A stretch of DNA of 64,000 bases, from NCBI GenBank assembly GCA_023515795.1, contig JALGPX010000051.1, positions 7,181 through 71,180 on the forward strand, given 5' to 3'. Within the stretch, counting starts at the first letter, position 1. Every line of letters starts with the position of its first letter. Below are positions 39,664-51,051 of this stretch, one piece after another. Below the pieces are notes generated by a model, which was not told the origin of the DNA, made no database searches, and worked only from the letters and a program-made list of their open reading frames with translations. This stretch comes from Amoeboaphelidium occidentale (taxonomy: Eukaryota > Aphelidiomycota > Aphelidea). Position numbers and translations under genes: made by a program.

Positions 39664-41720
39664 TTATTTGGATTTAAGGTGATCCCACGACTGAATTAAT
39701 CTGGTACAACAACGTTTGTATTCCCAAATATCACCACGAGTACGCCTGAACTTAATACCATAAAGCGATAATCGTGGGACTTTGCACAGTTCCAGTTCAA
39801 ATTCAACAGTAGATTCTTTGTACTGCTGGGTGCAGTGGAAGCAATAGCCTTCTAGACTGAAATTCACCAAATTGATCAATAGAGACTTCTTGATCTCTTC
39901 CATAATTTTCTCAGGCTCCAGCTGGAAAGTAGTGCTCAAATTGAATGCAAAACGTACTGCTTTGATTCCATTGTCAAAATTGCCAGAGCTCGAACTAGCA
40001 GATCTCTTGAAACTGTTTCCAGAGCTGTTTGGTGTTGTGCTGCCAGAACTAGTAGGAGAAGCATTTGAAGGTACAGCCAAGTTTCCAACCGTTTTTGCAA
40101 CATCAGGCATTGGAGTGTTACTGACTGTTTTACTACGCGGTCTAGCTAATTGAGTCTTCATGATTCTAGCAAGAGCAGGATGTTTTGCGTTATCTTTTTC
40201 TGGTTTAGGTAATTCAGCAAAGGAAATGGTTGGTATTCCTGGTGTTGATTTAGGAAGTGACTTCTGTGATGAAGTTGTTACAGGAGGTGGAATTACTGCA
40301 GGAGCAAGAGAAACTGACGCAGACATTGGGCGATTAGGCTTACTGCTTGGTGCTGCTCGATCCATAACAGGAGAAATTTCAGAGATACTTTGTAATTTGT
40401 CTGAATTTTGTCTTGAGTGTTTAGGTGGTTCCTCCATAATTTTTGTAGTAACCGTGCTTGCTCTTGGTCTTGCCTTCTTGACTTCCATGCGCTTCATCAA
40501 ATTTGCCAATTCCAATTCCTCCAATTTAGTGAAATCTTTCTGAGATTGTACAGCCCTTGAGTCAGAATTCTTTCGAGGCCTAGCAATTGGTGCTATTCCC
40601 TTTTGAATATCCTTGTTTTTCTTTTGAGCTAGGAGGGCATAAGTTGCAGCGATCTGGTTGTAATTCTCTTTCAAAATGTTCTTGACCAATGTTGTAGGAT
40701 CGAAACCCTTCTCCTTCATTTCCTCGATTATATCTTCATCAATATCCTCTTCATTTTTAGGATGAAATGGAATAACATCTTTGACATTTGTCTTTGAGGG
40801 GACCTCTTTTAACCATTCGTGTTCACTAATTTGCGCCAAAGTTAATCTCTTTTTAGGATCAGGGCACAACATTCCTTTTATCAAATCCTTACATTCTAAA
40901 CAGTAAGATATTCTAGAGACAAGTTACCGCTGCTCAAAAAATCAGGCATCTTGAATTTGCCATTCAGAATAGAATCATGTAACACGTTGACTTTCTTATC
41001 AGCAAATGGGAGTTCTCCAACAACCAAAGCAAACAGATTAACACCAAGACTCCAAATATCAATCTCAGGACCAACGTACTTTGTTCCTTCAATCAACTCT
41101 GGAGCGGAATACACCAAAGAACCACAAAAGGTTTCCAAGTTCTTGTTGGTATCAAAAACATTTGATAAGCCAAAATCGGTAATCTTGATATTCAGCTCTT
41201 CGTCCAACAGAAAATTCTCTGCTTTTAAATCTCGATGTACCACGTGCATTGAATGACAATAACTCTATACACATTAGACCTTGATCATAATCAGTAATTA
41301 CCAAAGCGTCAACGATCTGACGAACAAACTTCTTTGCTTCAGGCTCTTTGACACGGCCATGCGCAATAATGTAATTAAGCAATTCCCCACCAGCTGCATA
41401 CTCGATTACAAGAATGATATCCTTTTTGGTCTCCATGATCTCAAACAGTCTGATCACATTAGGATGATCAAGTAATCTCAGTATCTGTCCCTCCCTGTAC
41501 ATGTTCCTAATGGAGTACTCATCTGGTAAATGATGCTTATCGACAATCTTCAGAGCAACCTTTACATGTTACAAAGATCTAAGGGATCGAAACGAACCTT
41601 TTGACCAGTCAACTTGTGAACACCCAATTTAACTTTGGCAAACGATCCTTCGCCTAAAGTCTTCTTTACTTCATAATTACCGATATACTCCTTTGGCTTT
41701 GAGATTGCAGGAGATGCCAT
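39664..41720 (-). CDS. MARK/Par-1-like kinase with UBA and KA1 domains
   Basis: Four exons (41598-41720, 41302-41559, 40928-41264, 39664-40895) over introns of 38, 37 and 32 nt give 649 residues. The kinase domain has TLGEGSFAKVKLG, ALKIVDK, VVHRDLKAENFLL, ITDFGLSN and ETFCGSLVYSAPEL; the activation-loop Thr is present. A UBA-like segment follows (KGFDPTTLVKNILKENYNQIAATY), then a long Ser/Pro-rich linker and a C-terminal KA1 domain (CKVPRLSLYGIKFRR). MARK/Par-1 kinases regulate polarity and microtubules; KA1 binds acidic lipids. SNF1 was considered, but the UBA-linker-KA1 layout and KA1 sequence favour MARK. Confidence 0.85.
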
Positions 41721-41870
41721 GGCAATGACCAAAAAAGGTTTGTTCAGATCATGATGGCCAAGACCTATGCTATTTATATCTCAGCATCTCGTGGCTAGTT
41801 TTGCACAACTTTGGTCAATGGTAAATGTATACTGCAATAATAATTAATATATTGGCACCCTCGTGATATC

Positions 41871-42999
41871 TCATTCTAACTTCCAATTGATTTCCTGACC
41901 ACTCATAAAAGGAACGATAGAATCATTTTCACCTTTAATTGCAATTGCAGCAGGAATAGTAAATGCAGTCTTTTTCAGGTTTAGAGTACCTTTTGTGTCT
42001 GACAATAATTCTGAATCTTTAGCTGAAACAAGCTGTTGTTGCTGCTTGAGAGCACGCTCGATTCTATCTGTGCCAAAGAATTCTCTGCCATTTCTGCAAG
42101 CAAAAGTCTCGTATTTATCCAGAGCACCAAAAGACTCAAGAACATGTACAAGAGTCGGCAAAGAATGTGCCATGGTGAAAATTCCTGCAGCGCATACAGC
42201 GCCTTCTTTCTTTGTTCTTGGATGAGGTGCAGAGTCTGACCCAAAGAAGAACCGAGGATGGCCGCTTTTAACAACATCCCTCAGTGCATTTCTGTCAGTA
42301 GGATACTTTGCGACTGGCTTACAGAATCCATGGCATTTGCCAGCCCAGTCATCTACCGTAAGAACCAAATGGTGCAGAGTTATCGTACAACCAATAGTAT
42401 CACCAAGAGATTTAACAGTTTCAACAGCAGCTTTCGTAGTGGCATGTTCAAGAACAATTTTTAGCTTCGGAAAGGCATTGTGAAGTTTGCGAAGGTGCTG
42501 CAAGAAATGCTCTTCTGCATTTAGCACGCAAATGTTCTTATCATGATCGCTTGGCACTTCTCCGTGCAAATGCAAAACAAGACCCTCTTCTTCCATCGCC
42601 TTAAAAACGGGATAGTAAACATCGTAGCTTTCGATTCCAGAGTCGCTATTCGTGGTAACACCTCTGGGATAACTCTTGACACCAAATATTCCTGATTTAG
42701 CAGCCTTTCTTATTTCTTCCGGCGTCAAAGAAGGTGATAAGTACAAAGTCATCAAGTAAAGTACAGATGGTTCAATTTCTACAAGTTTCTTACGGTATTC
42801 CACAGCCATATCTGCTGTGGTTATGGGAGGAACTAAGTTCGGCTTAAATCTTATTAATCACCACAGTAAAACTAACCATTACGAGCGCAAGCCTTGTACC
42901 TCCATTCCTTATCAAAGGCACAATAGTTTCCATCATATTTCCTTGTCTTAAATGTGTGTGGAAGTCGTCAATTAAAGGAACATTTATGTCGTTGATCAT
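41871..42999 (-). CDS. URA4: Dihydroorotase
   Basis: Two exons (42877-42999, 41871-42842) over a 34-nt intron give 364 residues. The first exon carries the metal-binding DDFHTH; the second has PNLVPPITT, the carboxylated Lys in GVKSYPRGVTTN, LHGEVP, LEHATT, TLHHLVL and the GSDSAPHP metal Asp. It is the class II, homodimeric enzyme of de novo pyrimidine synthesis, converting carbamoyl aspartate to dihydroorotate. The 5' end is repeated after the N run at 43036-43052 because of a contig overlap; the first copy differs by one base (TGTGTG versus GAGTG). Confidence 0.95.
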
Positions 43000-43156
43000 C
43001 TTGATATCTTTCTCTAAAGAAAAAATTCAAGCTTANNNNNNNNNNNNNNNNNCATATTTCCTTGTCTTAAATGAGTGTGGAAGTCGTCAATTAAAGGAAC
43101 ATTTATGTCGTTGATCATCTTGATATCTTTCTCTAAAGAAAAAATTCAAGCTTATG
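42935..43156. repeat. Contig-end overlap across the N run 43036-43052
   Basis: About 102 bp (CATATTTCCTTG to CAAGCTTA) before the N run are repeated directly after it with one mismatch. It is an assembly overlap, not a second URA4 start. Confidence 0.95.
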
Positions 43157-43310
43157 ATAATTATCAAGTAATGGCACATAGATTTAGTTCTTGGCCTCAT
43201 CTGGAGCATTCAGGCCATCAGGATGATCGATACTTTTATAGAGCCCCCAAAAACTTATAAATATCTTCTTCACTAAGATCAGTAAAGAGCTCTGAACACA
43301 CAACAAGAAC

Positions 43311-44945
43311 ATGATTAATGCAGCAGGAAGTGTTTCAACTAGGGCATCTTCTTCTGCGCCAGCTCCCGCATCAGCATCAAGCGACGGTCCATCTGAAACA
43401 ACTATGATCTTGGTGTATGTCTTGATTGCGATCATCGTGCTCTTGGCAATATATATTGTTGGGTTGGGATATACCATGGCTCAGAAAAAGAAGCAGAAGC
43501 GATTAGAGAGGGAGCGCAAGGAAAAGGAAAAGGAGTTGAGGAGATTGCAGAAACGAAACGCGCGCTTGCAGGACAGGGTAGACACCGGAATAGTTCCATC
43601 TGGAACAGGAGATAGTAGTACGAACTTACTTGCGCGGGCAAAGACCATGTCTTCTGTGAATGTAGAAGCAAAGATACATAGAGTGGATACTAGAGGTTCG
43701 GAGCTACTGGAACTTGCCCAACTAGGGTTGATAAATGTTCCTACAGAGTCACTGAGAGACAAGACTGAACCGATAGACAGCCCAGGTTCTACAAAGAAGT
43801 CACAGGATAAGCAAGACAAATTACCATATTCTACTCTGGGGGATAGAAAAACAAAAGAGATCATACATGAACCTGATTTACCAAATGGCATTGTTCGTCC
43901 TGTTCTCATAGATGGTGGAGGATTTCAACAACAATACCCAACACAAATCCAGACAGCGGAGCTCTTTATGGCTAAGCTTCAGGAAACTAGACTTTCGATG
44001 GGAAATAGTAATACCACTTTCAATCAGGAGGTCACTTTGGATGTTGGTGAAGGAATTGCAGTACCAGCATTTTTGAATAGGATACTCGCGCTGGATTTTA
44101 AAATTGACAAAGTTCTTGCTGAAGGTGGAGCATCTGTCGTATATCTTGGAACCGCGCTGCATCCAGAACTCGCGGGACGTGCTGGTGAACCAACCATAGT
44201 AATTAAACAACTCAAAGGTAATTTCGGGACAAGATTGACCTTAATCAGCATAGTCTCAACGGATGAAAAGTTCTTGGTAGCATTTCAGCAGGAACTTTCT
44301 GTCATGTGGTTTCTCAGGTCAAATATTAATATCGCAAAGGTATTTTTCACACACCTGTTGGGACCTTTAAATGGTTATAGATGATTGGATTTAGCTTTCA
44401 ACCTCCAATGATACTCCTGAAATACTATAGCATTGGTCCTTTATCAAGTTATATACGACAGCATAGATCAAAAAATAATAATCAGAGGAAGTACAGAAAA
44501 CGCCAATGTGTTCATTTTGCTTTAGATACAGCGCGAGGTTTGCTCCATATGCACATGCATCAAATAGTTCATCTTGATATGAAGGTAAACTATATCACAG
44601 AATCAATACTTAAATTCATAGACTGGAAATATCCTTCTTGATAGAGTTAATGATAACGCAGAAGAGCTTTATGCTGTGATTACAGACTTTGGTTTAGCAC
44701 AAATTCTGAATCCACAGAAAATCGTTGTGTCTGGCTTTAAGGTATCAAAACTAAAGGGCTTATCATTAGCATATGCAGCACCAGAAATAGTGGCCAAGAA
44801 TATTATGGGGCAATTGGATGTTACAAGTGTCACAATGAACTCTCAAGAGTACAACCAAAGAGAATACACCGGCGCTGATGTTTACTCATTCGGTATGATA
44901 CTATTCGAGATGATACATAGAAAGACACCATGGAAGCAGAAATAA
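43311..44945 (+). CDS. Single-pass transmembrane TKL-like kinase
   Basis: Three exons (43311-44339, 44381-44584, 44622-44945) over introns of 41 and 37 nt give 518 residues. An Ala/Ser-rich extracellular stub of about 30 residues is followed by a TM helix (MILVYVLIAIIVLLAIYIVGL), a basic coiled stretch (KEKEKELRRLQKRNA), a linker and a kinase domain. The kinase has VLAEGGASVVYLG, TIVIKQL, HLDMKTGN (HRD replaced by HLD), ITDFGLAQ, YAAPEI and DVYSFGMIL. It ends at TPWKQK-stop, before the last C-lobe helices; downstream bases in another frame (SFRIFNKAIQ) resemble the missing part, so a frameshift is possible. It resembles the Kelch receptor kinase but lacks an ectodomain. Confidence 0.7.
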
Positions 44946-45040
44946 GCCAAGAAAATCTTTTCGTATCTTTAATAAGGCTATTCAATAATTGCAATAGATA
45001 TCGTGACAATATGATGGAAATCTTTTCGATCAAATCAACA

Positions 45041-46576
45041 ATGCCAAAGCGAAACTTGGACCAAGATCAGGATCACAATTACAAATTTACGCTGGGATTA
45101 GTTCCACAGGGAAATATTAAATTGTATGGACAAGATAGAAAGGAAGCTAAGAAGCCTTTGAATGGAAATGTACGGAATATCAGAGTGAATCGGAGCACGA
45201 CGACAGGAAGCACAACTGGGACACAGTCTATGTCGGTCCTGCCTTTTGAACGGATACGAAATAGGATCGAAGGCATAAAGAGGAGAAAGTATAACCAGGG
45301 AGAGGCTCCGAAGGTGGAAGAATCTATTGGCGCAGAAGAAAATGGCTCACCGTCGAACCAAACTGCACACATGGAAAAGGATGAACAGATTCCACAAAAG
45401 ACTTCGCCGCCTTCTAAAACTGCGCAGTTCCTACGAAATCTACTCAGTCGAAGTGACTTTGGTGAAGCTAAAAGAAAACCAGAAAAGACAGAAGATGTTT
45501 CCTTAAAAGCTCAACAAGTTCCAGCTGTTAGTGAATGGACATGTTCAAAGTGTTTAATTGAAAATTACTCAACCAACTGCGTCGTATGTGGCCTCGCTAA
45601 GTCCAAAGAGAAGGTTAAAACTGAGCAGACGAAGGTTTCTACAGGAATGTTTATGAACGATGCTTTTAAGCCAAAGACAGACGTGTGGAGCTGTTCTGTG
45701 TGTCTAACGGAAAATAATAACAAAGCTACTCAGTGCGCAGCTTGCGAGAGTCCAAATCCTGCCAATGCAACAAAGAAAATGGAAGAAGTTAAAGTCGCTC
45801 AACCTGTCCCAGCAGTTTCTGGTAGTATGTTTATGAATGATGCGTTCAAGCCTAAAACAGATATATGGAGCTGCTCTGTATGCTTAACAGAAAACAAGAA
45901 AGATGCGACACAATGTGCTGCATGTGAAAATCCGAATCCGTCGAAAGCTGTTGCAAAAACTGAAGCGAATCCTGTTGTTCCAGTTGCTCCTGTGGTGTCT
46001 GGTAGCATGTTTATGAACGATGCTTTCAAGCCAAAGTCTGATGTTTGGAATTGTGATATCTGCTGTACTGAAAACAAAAAGGATGCTGTTCAATGTGCTG
46101 CGTGTGAGAATCCGAATCCATCAGCACCAAAAGTCGAGAAAGAGACTCCAAAAGAATTCAAACCATCAGTTACCAATATCACTTTTGGCGGATTCAATCC
46201 TCAGTCTGTAGCTCCGGCTTCTTCAAGTTCATCTTTGTTTAACACTGGATTCAAGCCAAGTGTTGCCGTAACTGAATTTACTTTTGGCGGTAAACCTGTG
46301 AAATCAACGACCGAAACCGCGCCTGAAGCAAAAGCTGAAGTATCATCTGGATTCAAGTTTGAGCCACCTTCTGCTCCTGCTAAGCAGACATCTTTCTTTA
46401 ATGTTTCTAAAGATTCTAACACTCCAGTTAAAGTGGAATCAGCAGCTAAAGTGCCGTCACCAACAAAAGAGGCAGAAGCAAAATACAAGGTCATGGACAA
46501 GTTCAAGTTTAGTGAGTGTAAAATGTACAGTTTGCAGGGACCTTTTAAGATAAGAGAGAAGTATACCTTTAACTAA
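45041..46576 (+). CDS. Nup153-like FG nucleoporin with RanBP2 zinc fingers
   Basis: A single exon of 511 residues from MPKRNLDQDQDHN; earlier in-frame ATGs lie in the tail of the upstream gene. Four RanBP2-type zinc fingers can be read (WTCSKCLIENY..C..C, then three WSC/WNC..C..ENKK..CAACE.PNP), the last three each preceded by the repeated SGSMFMNDAFKPK. FG-like repeats follow (ITFGGFNP, FTFGGKP, FNTGFKPS). In animals this pairing marks Nup153 and RanBP2 at the nuclear basket or cytoplasmic filaments, where fingers bind Ran. Yeast basket proteins lack such fingers. The stop is 7 bp from the stop of the convergent ARH1. Confidence 0.7.
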   Translation: MPKRNLDQDQDHNYKFTLGLVPQGNIKLYGQDRKEAKKPLNGNVRNIRVNRSTTTGSTTGTQSMSVLPFERIRNRIEGIKRRKYNQGEAPKVEESIGAEENGSPSNQTAHMEKDEQIPQKTSPPSKTAQFLRNLLSRSDFGEAKRKPEKTEDVSLKAQQVPAVSEWTCSKCLIENYSTNCVVCGLAKSKEKVKTEQTKVSTGMFMNDAFKPKTDVWSCSVCLTENNNKATQCAACESPNPANATKKMEEVKVAQPVPAVSGSMFMNDAFKPKTDIWSCSVCLTENKKDATQCAACENPNPSKAVAKTEANPVVPVAPVVSGSMFMNDAFKPKSDVWNCDICCTENKKDAVQCAACENPNPSAPKVEKETPKEFKPSVTNITFGGFNPQSVAPASSSSSLFNTGFKPSVAVTEFTFGGKPVKSTTETAPEAKAEVSSGFKFEPPSAPAKQTSFFNVSKDSNTPVKVESAAKVPSPTKEAEAKYKVMDKFKFSECKMYSLQGPFKIREKYTFN

Positions 46577-46583
46577 AAAGAGT

Positions 46584-47960
46584 CTATTCAAGTCGATTTC
46601 TTTTGAGGCCATCCAAGAATTCCAACACTGACTTCCAGTCTGAGAATTTTTCAATTGTTTTACCCTTCAAGGCTCCTCGCCGTTTCTCTTCTTGCTCAAC
46701 TAGTTTCCATTCCTCGAACGTAACGATTCTCTTTTTGCTTTTGAGCCATTTCTCTGTTTCATCTCGCGCTGAGAAAGAAGCAGAAGTACTTTCACTTAAA
46801 TCATCGAGTATACATTCAGCCGTTTGGAAAGAATCATACATTGTTGTTGCAATGACTCCAGTAGCTCCAGTTTTCAGCCAACCAGAGACATAAACTCCCT
46901 TCATTATATCCTCTCCATCAAGAACACGACCTTGCATATTTGGAACTACACCAGCATTTGTGTCAAATGGTAATCCAGGAACGGAAACACTTTGATATCC
47001 AATACTTCGAAATATTATACCTCCTGGTAAAATCGAGCTTTCTTCGGTTGATGAGACTTTATCAGTAAAATCTTTGAATACAGTTTTCTTGCATTCTAAA
47101 CCATACACATGCCCGTCTTTAAAAACAACTTGTGAAGGAGACTTCATAAAATCCAGTGCCCATTCCTTTTCACGGGAAATCTCAGTGCTTCCTTTCATGA
47201 TTAAATCCATCAGTCGTTTCTTAGCCCTGTTGCTGTTTAGAATATCTTTAAACTTTCTGAAGTGGTCGGCGAGGAGCTCCTTATCAACGTTGAACTTCAC
47301 AGGACAAGATAACAATTCACGAAACTCTTTTACACTGAAACTAACTTGAACAGGTCCTCTTCTGCCAACAATAACAACACGTTTTATGCTTCCCTCCTTA
47401 ATCATACGAAGAGCACTTTCACTTACATCTGTACCTTCTAATTTCTCTGGAACCAACAATGCTCGTGCTACATCCAACGCAACATTACCCTGCCCAACGA
47501 TTATTGCAGTTTCACGAACCTCCTTTGGTAAATCCTTCGGTAAATGCAAACTTTTGACAGGCGACTTTCCAGCTGCATTATAAAAAGACACAAAAGCTCG
47601 AGCAGAAACCATTCCGTTGTCTTCGCCTGGTATTCCCAATCGCCTATCAGTTGATGCTCCGTAAGCTAAACAAACATGACTGTAGCGCTGTCGTAATTCA
47701 TCCACACTGACGTCAGAGCCCAAGGATACATTTCCATAGAATCGGAATCGTTCATCCGCAGCGACACGATCAAACGTAGACTGAACATTCTTAACTTCTG
47801 GATGATCTGGAGCAACACCATTTCTAACTAAACCATAAGGAACAGGCGATGCTTCTAGCATATCAATCTCTATTGGGTATTTATGCTTTGATAGCAACTT
47901 ATGCGCAGTGTAGAATCCAGAGGGACCGCTACCAACTATGCAAACCCTAGCGCGAATCAT
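46584..47960 (-). CDS. ARH1: Adrenodoxin (ferredoxin) reductase
   Basis: A single exon of 458 residues. FAD site VCIVGSGPSGFYTA, PYGLVRNGVAPDH, NADPH site VGQGNVALDVARALL, GRRGPVQVSFSVKEFREL and the C-terminal GWLKTGATGVIATT are all present. The enzyme passes electrons from NADPH to mitochondrial ferredoxin for Fe-S cluster and haem A synthesis. The predicted start is directly before the FAD motif, so no mitochondrial presequence is visible; a TAG lies in frame 27 bp upstream. An unseen upstream exon or an internal signal must be assumed. Confidence 0.92.
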   Translation of the reverse strand: MIRARVCIVGSGPSGFYTAHKLLSKHKYPIEIDMLEASPVPYGLVRNGVAPDHPEVKNVQSTFDRVAADERFRFYGNVSLGSDVSVDELRQRYSHVCLAYGASTDRRLGIPGEDNGMVSARAFVSFYNAAGKSPVKSLHLPKDLPKEVRETAIIVGQGNVALDVARALLVPEKLEGTDVSESALRMIKEGSIKRVVIVGRRGPVQVSFSVKEFRELLSCPVKFNVDKELLADHFRKFKDILNSNRAKKRLMDLIMKGSTEISREKEWALDFMKSPSQVVFKDGHVYGLECKKTVFKDFTDKVSSTEESSILPGGIIFRSIGYQSVSVPGLPFDTNAGVVPNMQGRVLDGEDIMKGVYVSGWLKTGATGVIATTMYDSFQTAECILDDLSESTSASFSARDETEKWLKSKKRIVTFEEWKLVEQEEKRRGALKGKTIEKFSDWKSVLEFLDGLKRNRLE

Positions 47961-48095
47961 CCCGTAAAAGATCTGAATGATGATGATCTAAGAAGGTGAT
48001 ATTCACTTAGTACCACCTTAGAAGCAAATGAGCTGAAACTGAATCGTCTTGTTTGAACTTTTCCAGTTGTGCCAATTGTTTCTTTCCAAATCTAA

Positions 48096-49825
48096 ATGAA
48101 TCGTTTGACCGTTTACACTTCAGCGAGTTTCGCATTGGCTGCGTTGGCAATTTACAATGCGTTCTCAAAGTATAATCAATTCTATTCTGCAGCTGTGTAC
48201 ATGTACCGCAATAATGCCTCTTTTCTGGTAAGCCTAGCGAAGGCCTTGACTGATTCTTAACTTTAATTGATATGTAGACGCTGTTAAATATTGGCTTTTT
48301 GTCTGTCTATTTGATGGCTAAACTGTTTCAGGCGGCATTCTTTGGTCAGTTGAGAGTTATCGAAGTTGAGCATCTTTACGAGAAGGTTTGGTTCACAATT
48401 TCTGAGACTTGCCTCGCCATGACGGTTTTCAAGGATGAGTTCGACACAAGATTTCTAGTTCACTTCACTCTGCTGTTATTTTTCAAGAGTTTCCACTGGA
48501 TTCTGAGTGATCGTGTTGATTTTATGGAACAGAGCCCAACTTTACCGAAATGGTTTTACTTGCGCAGTCTTTCTTTGATGGTTCTTTTGGGGACTTTTGA
48601 TTTGTTGTTCTTATGGTCCAGCGCTGTAGAGTCTTTTAATGCTCCTTCTATGATGATCATGTTTACGTTTGAGTATTCCATCTTATCTGCTGTCCTACTG
48701 TCGCTCTTTGTAAAGTTCATTATTCATCACATTGACAGACAGAGCGAACAGACTTGGGATGCAAAATCTATGCATTTGTTCTATTTGGACTTGGGCCTAG
48801 ACTTTGTAAAGTTGATTGGGTATCTTGGCTTTTTTGGTTATATAACAACGTATTATGGTTTGCCTATTCACATCATCAGAGATTTATACATTACGACAAG
48901 ATCATTCATAACAAGAGTTAAAGATCTTATTCAGTACATCAGGGCTACTTCAAACATGAACGAAAGATATCCCGATGTTTCAGAAGAAGAGCTGAGTAGA
49001 ATTGATAAATGCTGTATTATTTGCAGAGAGGATATGGATGCGCAGAGTCCAGATAATAAGCCAAAGAAATTGCCATGTTCGCATGTGTTTCACTTCAGGT
49101 GTTTACGAAGTTGGTTGGAACGACAGCAAACATGTCCTACTTGTCGGCAGAATGTGTTTGAAGGAGATCAGAATACAAATACAGGCACTCAAAGGTTTCA
49201 AGATAATAATATGAATAATGGAGCGGCACCTCCACCACATCCCCAGCCTGCACCAACTCCAGCAGCGGCAGCACCTCCTCCCCCTTCAACACCTCCACAG
49301 CAACAGCAAGAACGACAACAGCAGCAACCTCTTAATAACAATACTCCACCAAGAAGATTCTCAAGCAATCAAAATCTTCCTCAACAACAACAACAGCGTC
49401 ACGAAATTCTAGGAACAAATGCACTGCGAGAACTTCTACAATCACTGAACCCTAATCCAATAATCAACCAGACTCCTGCAGTACCAAATGACTTTCCTGT
49501 TCAACTCATACCCCTATTTCCGCCTGGCACTCAACCTCCAGCAGGAGAACATCCTCTAATTTCTTTATTCCCTCCTTCAGGAACAAGACAACCATTGATA
49601 GATCCTTTTGCGGATTTGGATAGTCTTTCGGAGGAACAATTACGAGAGCTACAAGAAAAAGGAAAAGAAGGTCTTAAGAAACGCATAAGAATGTTGTCGG
49701 ACCTTGAATCAAAGATCAGCAATGCTGTATTGAAACTCAGCGAGCACTTGTCTGTATTAGAATATCAAGAAGGTTCTTCAAGCAGCAGCGATAATGCTGC
49801 TCCTGATGTTAACACTGCAAAGTAA
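48096..49825 (+). CDS. HRD1: ERAD E3 ubiquitin ligase HRD1/synoviolin
   Basis: Two exons (48096-48227, 48278-49825) over a 50-nt intron give 559 residues. The N-terminal 240 residues hold several membrane helices with family signatures (MNRLTVYTSASFAL, EVEHLYEKVWFTI, ETCLAMTVF). The RING-H2 is CCIICREDMD..CSHVFHFRCLRSWLERQQTCPTCR. The C-terminal half is rich in Pro and Gln (Q and N runs), with a hydrophobic PVQLIPLFPPG stretch and a final coiled segment. HRD1 is the retrotranslocation channel and ligase for luminal and membrane ERAD substrates. Confidence 0.95.
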
Positions 49826-49891
49826 CACATGAAAAGAATGAACTAAACGAAAAGCCTTTTTTAATTCTCATTCTGTGCTTTATTTTGTTAT

Positions 49892-50279
49892 TTAGAAGCC
49901 GTGCACTTTAACATTCTCCTTCTTTGCAATCTTTTCCTCCAAAAGGAACTGTAGAACTTTGGCCCTGTGATCGCCCTGCAATTGAATAACTTCGCCCATT
50001 TCTTCATCATTAACAATATTCCCATTACAAGCAAAAACTTTTTTAAAGGCCTTCAATAATTTCTTCTGGTCGATATCTTCCGGTAATCCTTGAATAGTCG
50101 TTAAGGTCTTTCTACCATTTCTCTGCTGAATTCTCAAATGGATTAACGATGGCTGTTGTGTATGGTCTGCGGTATTGGAGTCTTCTAATGCGAACGGATC
50201 TTTAAAAGTTAACAGGGATTACGGCTACCAAAGAAAAAAACTAACCAAAGCCACCAACGGTTTGAAAATTATCCGTCAT
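49892..50279 (-). CDS. SUI1: Translation initiation factor eIF1
   Basis: Two exons (50246-50279, 49892-50199) over a 46-nt intron give 113 residues, the normal size. The first exon encodes only MTDNFQTVGGF. The core has HLRIQQRNGRKTLTTIQGLP, FKKVFACNG and IQLQGDHR, ending VKVHGF. eIF1 binds the 40S subunit and keeps start-codon selection strict. Confidence 0.95.
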
Positions 50280-50442
50280 AAAAAGTTGAGCAGACGATTA
50301 GAAGAAAAAAAGCACGGCGAGGGTTTGGCAGCGTGATTGGTGCGAGCAGGTTTGGGCTCGAAGCACTTCGTATAAGAACACAGTGCGTGCCTAGAAGAAG
50401 CATAGCGATTTTATTAGACTGCCACAACTTATAGGAACCCCT

Positions 50443-51005
50443 TCACTCGTCGCCTGCTTCGTTTTCGAGAATGGCTGGCTGTGGAACATCAATTGGTTCC
50501 CACGATCCATCTGATACAAAACATCAACTTTTAAAACCACTAAGAACTTACCCTCCTGTTTTAAAGACATCAACAAAATCATATCATTCTGTATTTCGTT
50601 TCCTGAAGCTGAAGCGTCCATCTTTGTGTTCTTATCATCATAACTGAGTAGTTTAAGCCCTTGCGATAATTTCGATCCTTTTGGGCATCCAGAATACGCA
50701 GAAACAACAGAATCATCTCTAATGCTTTTAACTTCGCCTTGTTTAGGAACGTAAAGTCGAATGTCTTCAATTACCACGGGGGCTCTTACAGCTGATGCTG
50801 CTTCTGGGACTTCAGCAGAATGTTGACGAATTGTTGCTTTTTGGTCTTTTGAAGGGTTTAAAAGATTTAAGATTTTGGTGGCAATCTGTTTGGGTATGGA
50901 ATCCGATGTAGAAGCTCCTTTGGCCTGTTGTGGAATGTATTGAATAAAGTATGTCGTTTTGTGGTGTTTAACACGAACATGATTCAGCTGGCTGTTAGAC
51001 GTCAT
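50443..51005 (-). CDS. Elongin-B-like ubiquitin-fold protein
   Basis: Two exons (50552-51005, 50443-50510) over a 41-nt intron give 173 residues. The N-terminus (HVRVKHHKTTYFIQY) matches the elongin-B RRHKTTIF strand. Later come IRLYVPKQGEV and, after splicing, MSLKQEDGSWEPIDV, corresponding to the elongin-B C-terminal strand and PP tail. A Ser/Ala-rich insert of about 50 residues sits in the ubiquitin fold. Elongin B pairs with elongin C in Cullin-2/5 ligases and in the elongin transcription factor. The similarity is modest; another ubiquitin-like protein is possible. Confidence 0.5.
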
Positions 51006-51051
51006 GTCGGAATGTAAAGAAAAGAAAGAAGTTCCACTTTATTGAACGCTA

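Noticed and set aside
39664-41720. SNF1/AMPK alpha subunit
   Set aside because: The UBA-linker-KA1 layout and KA1 residues (CKVPRLSL) fit MARK/Par-1 better.
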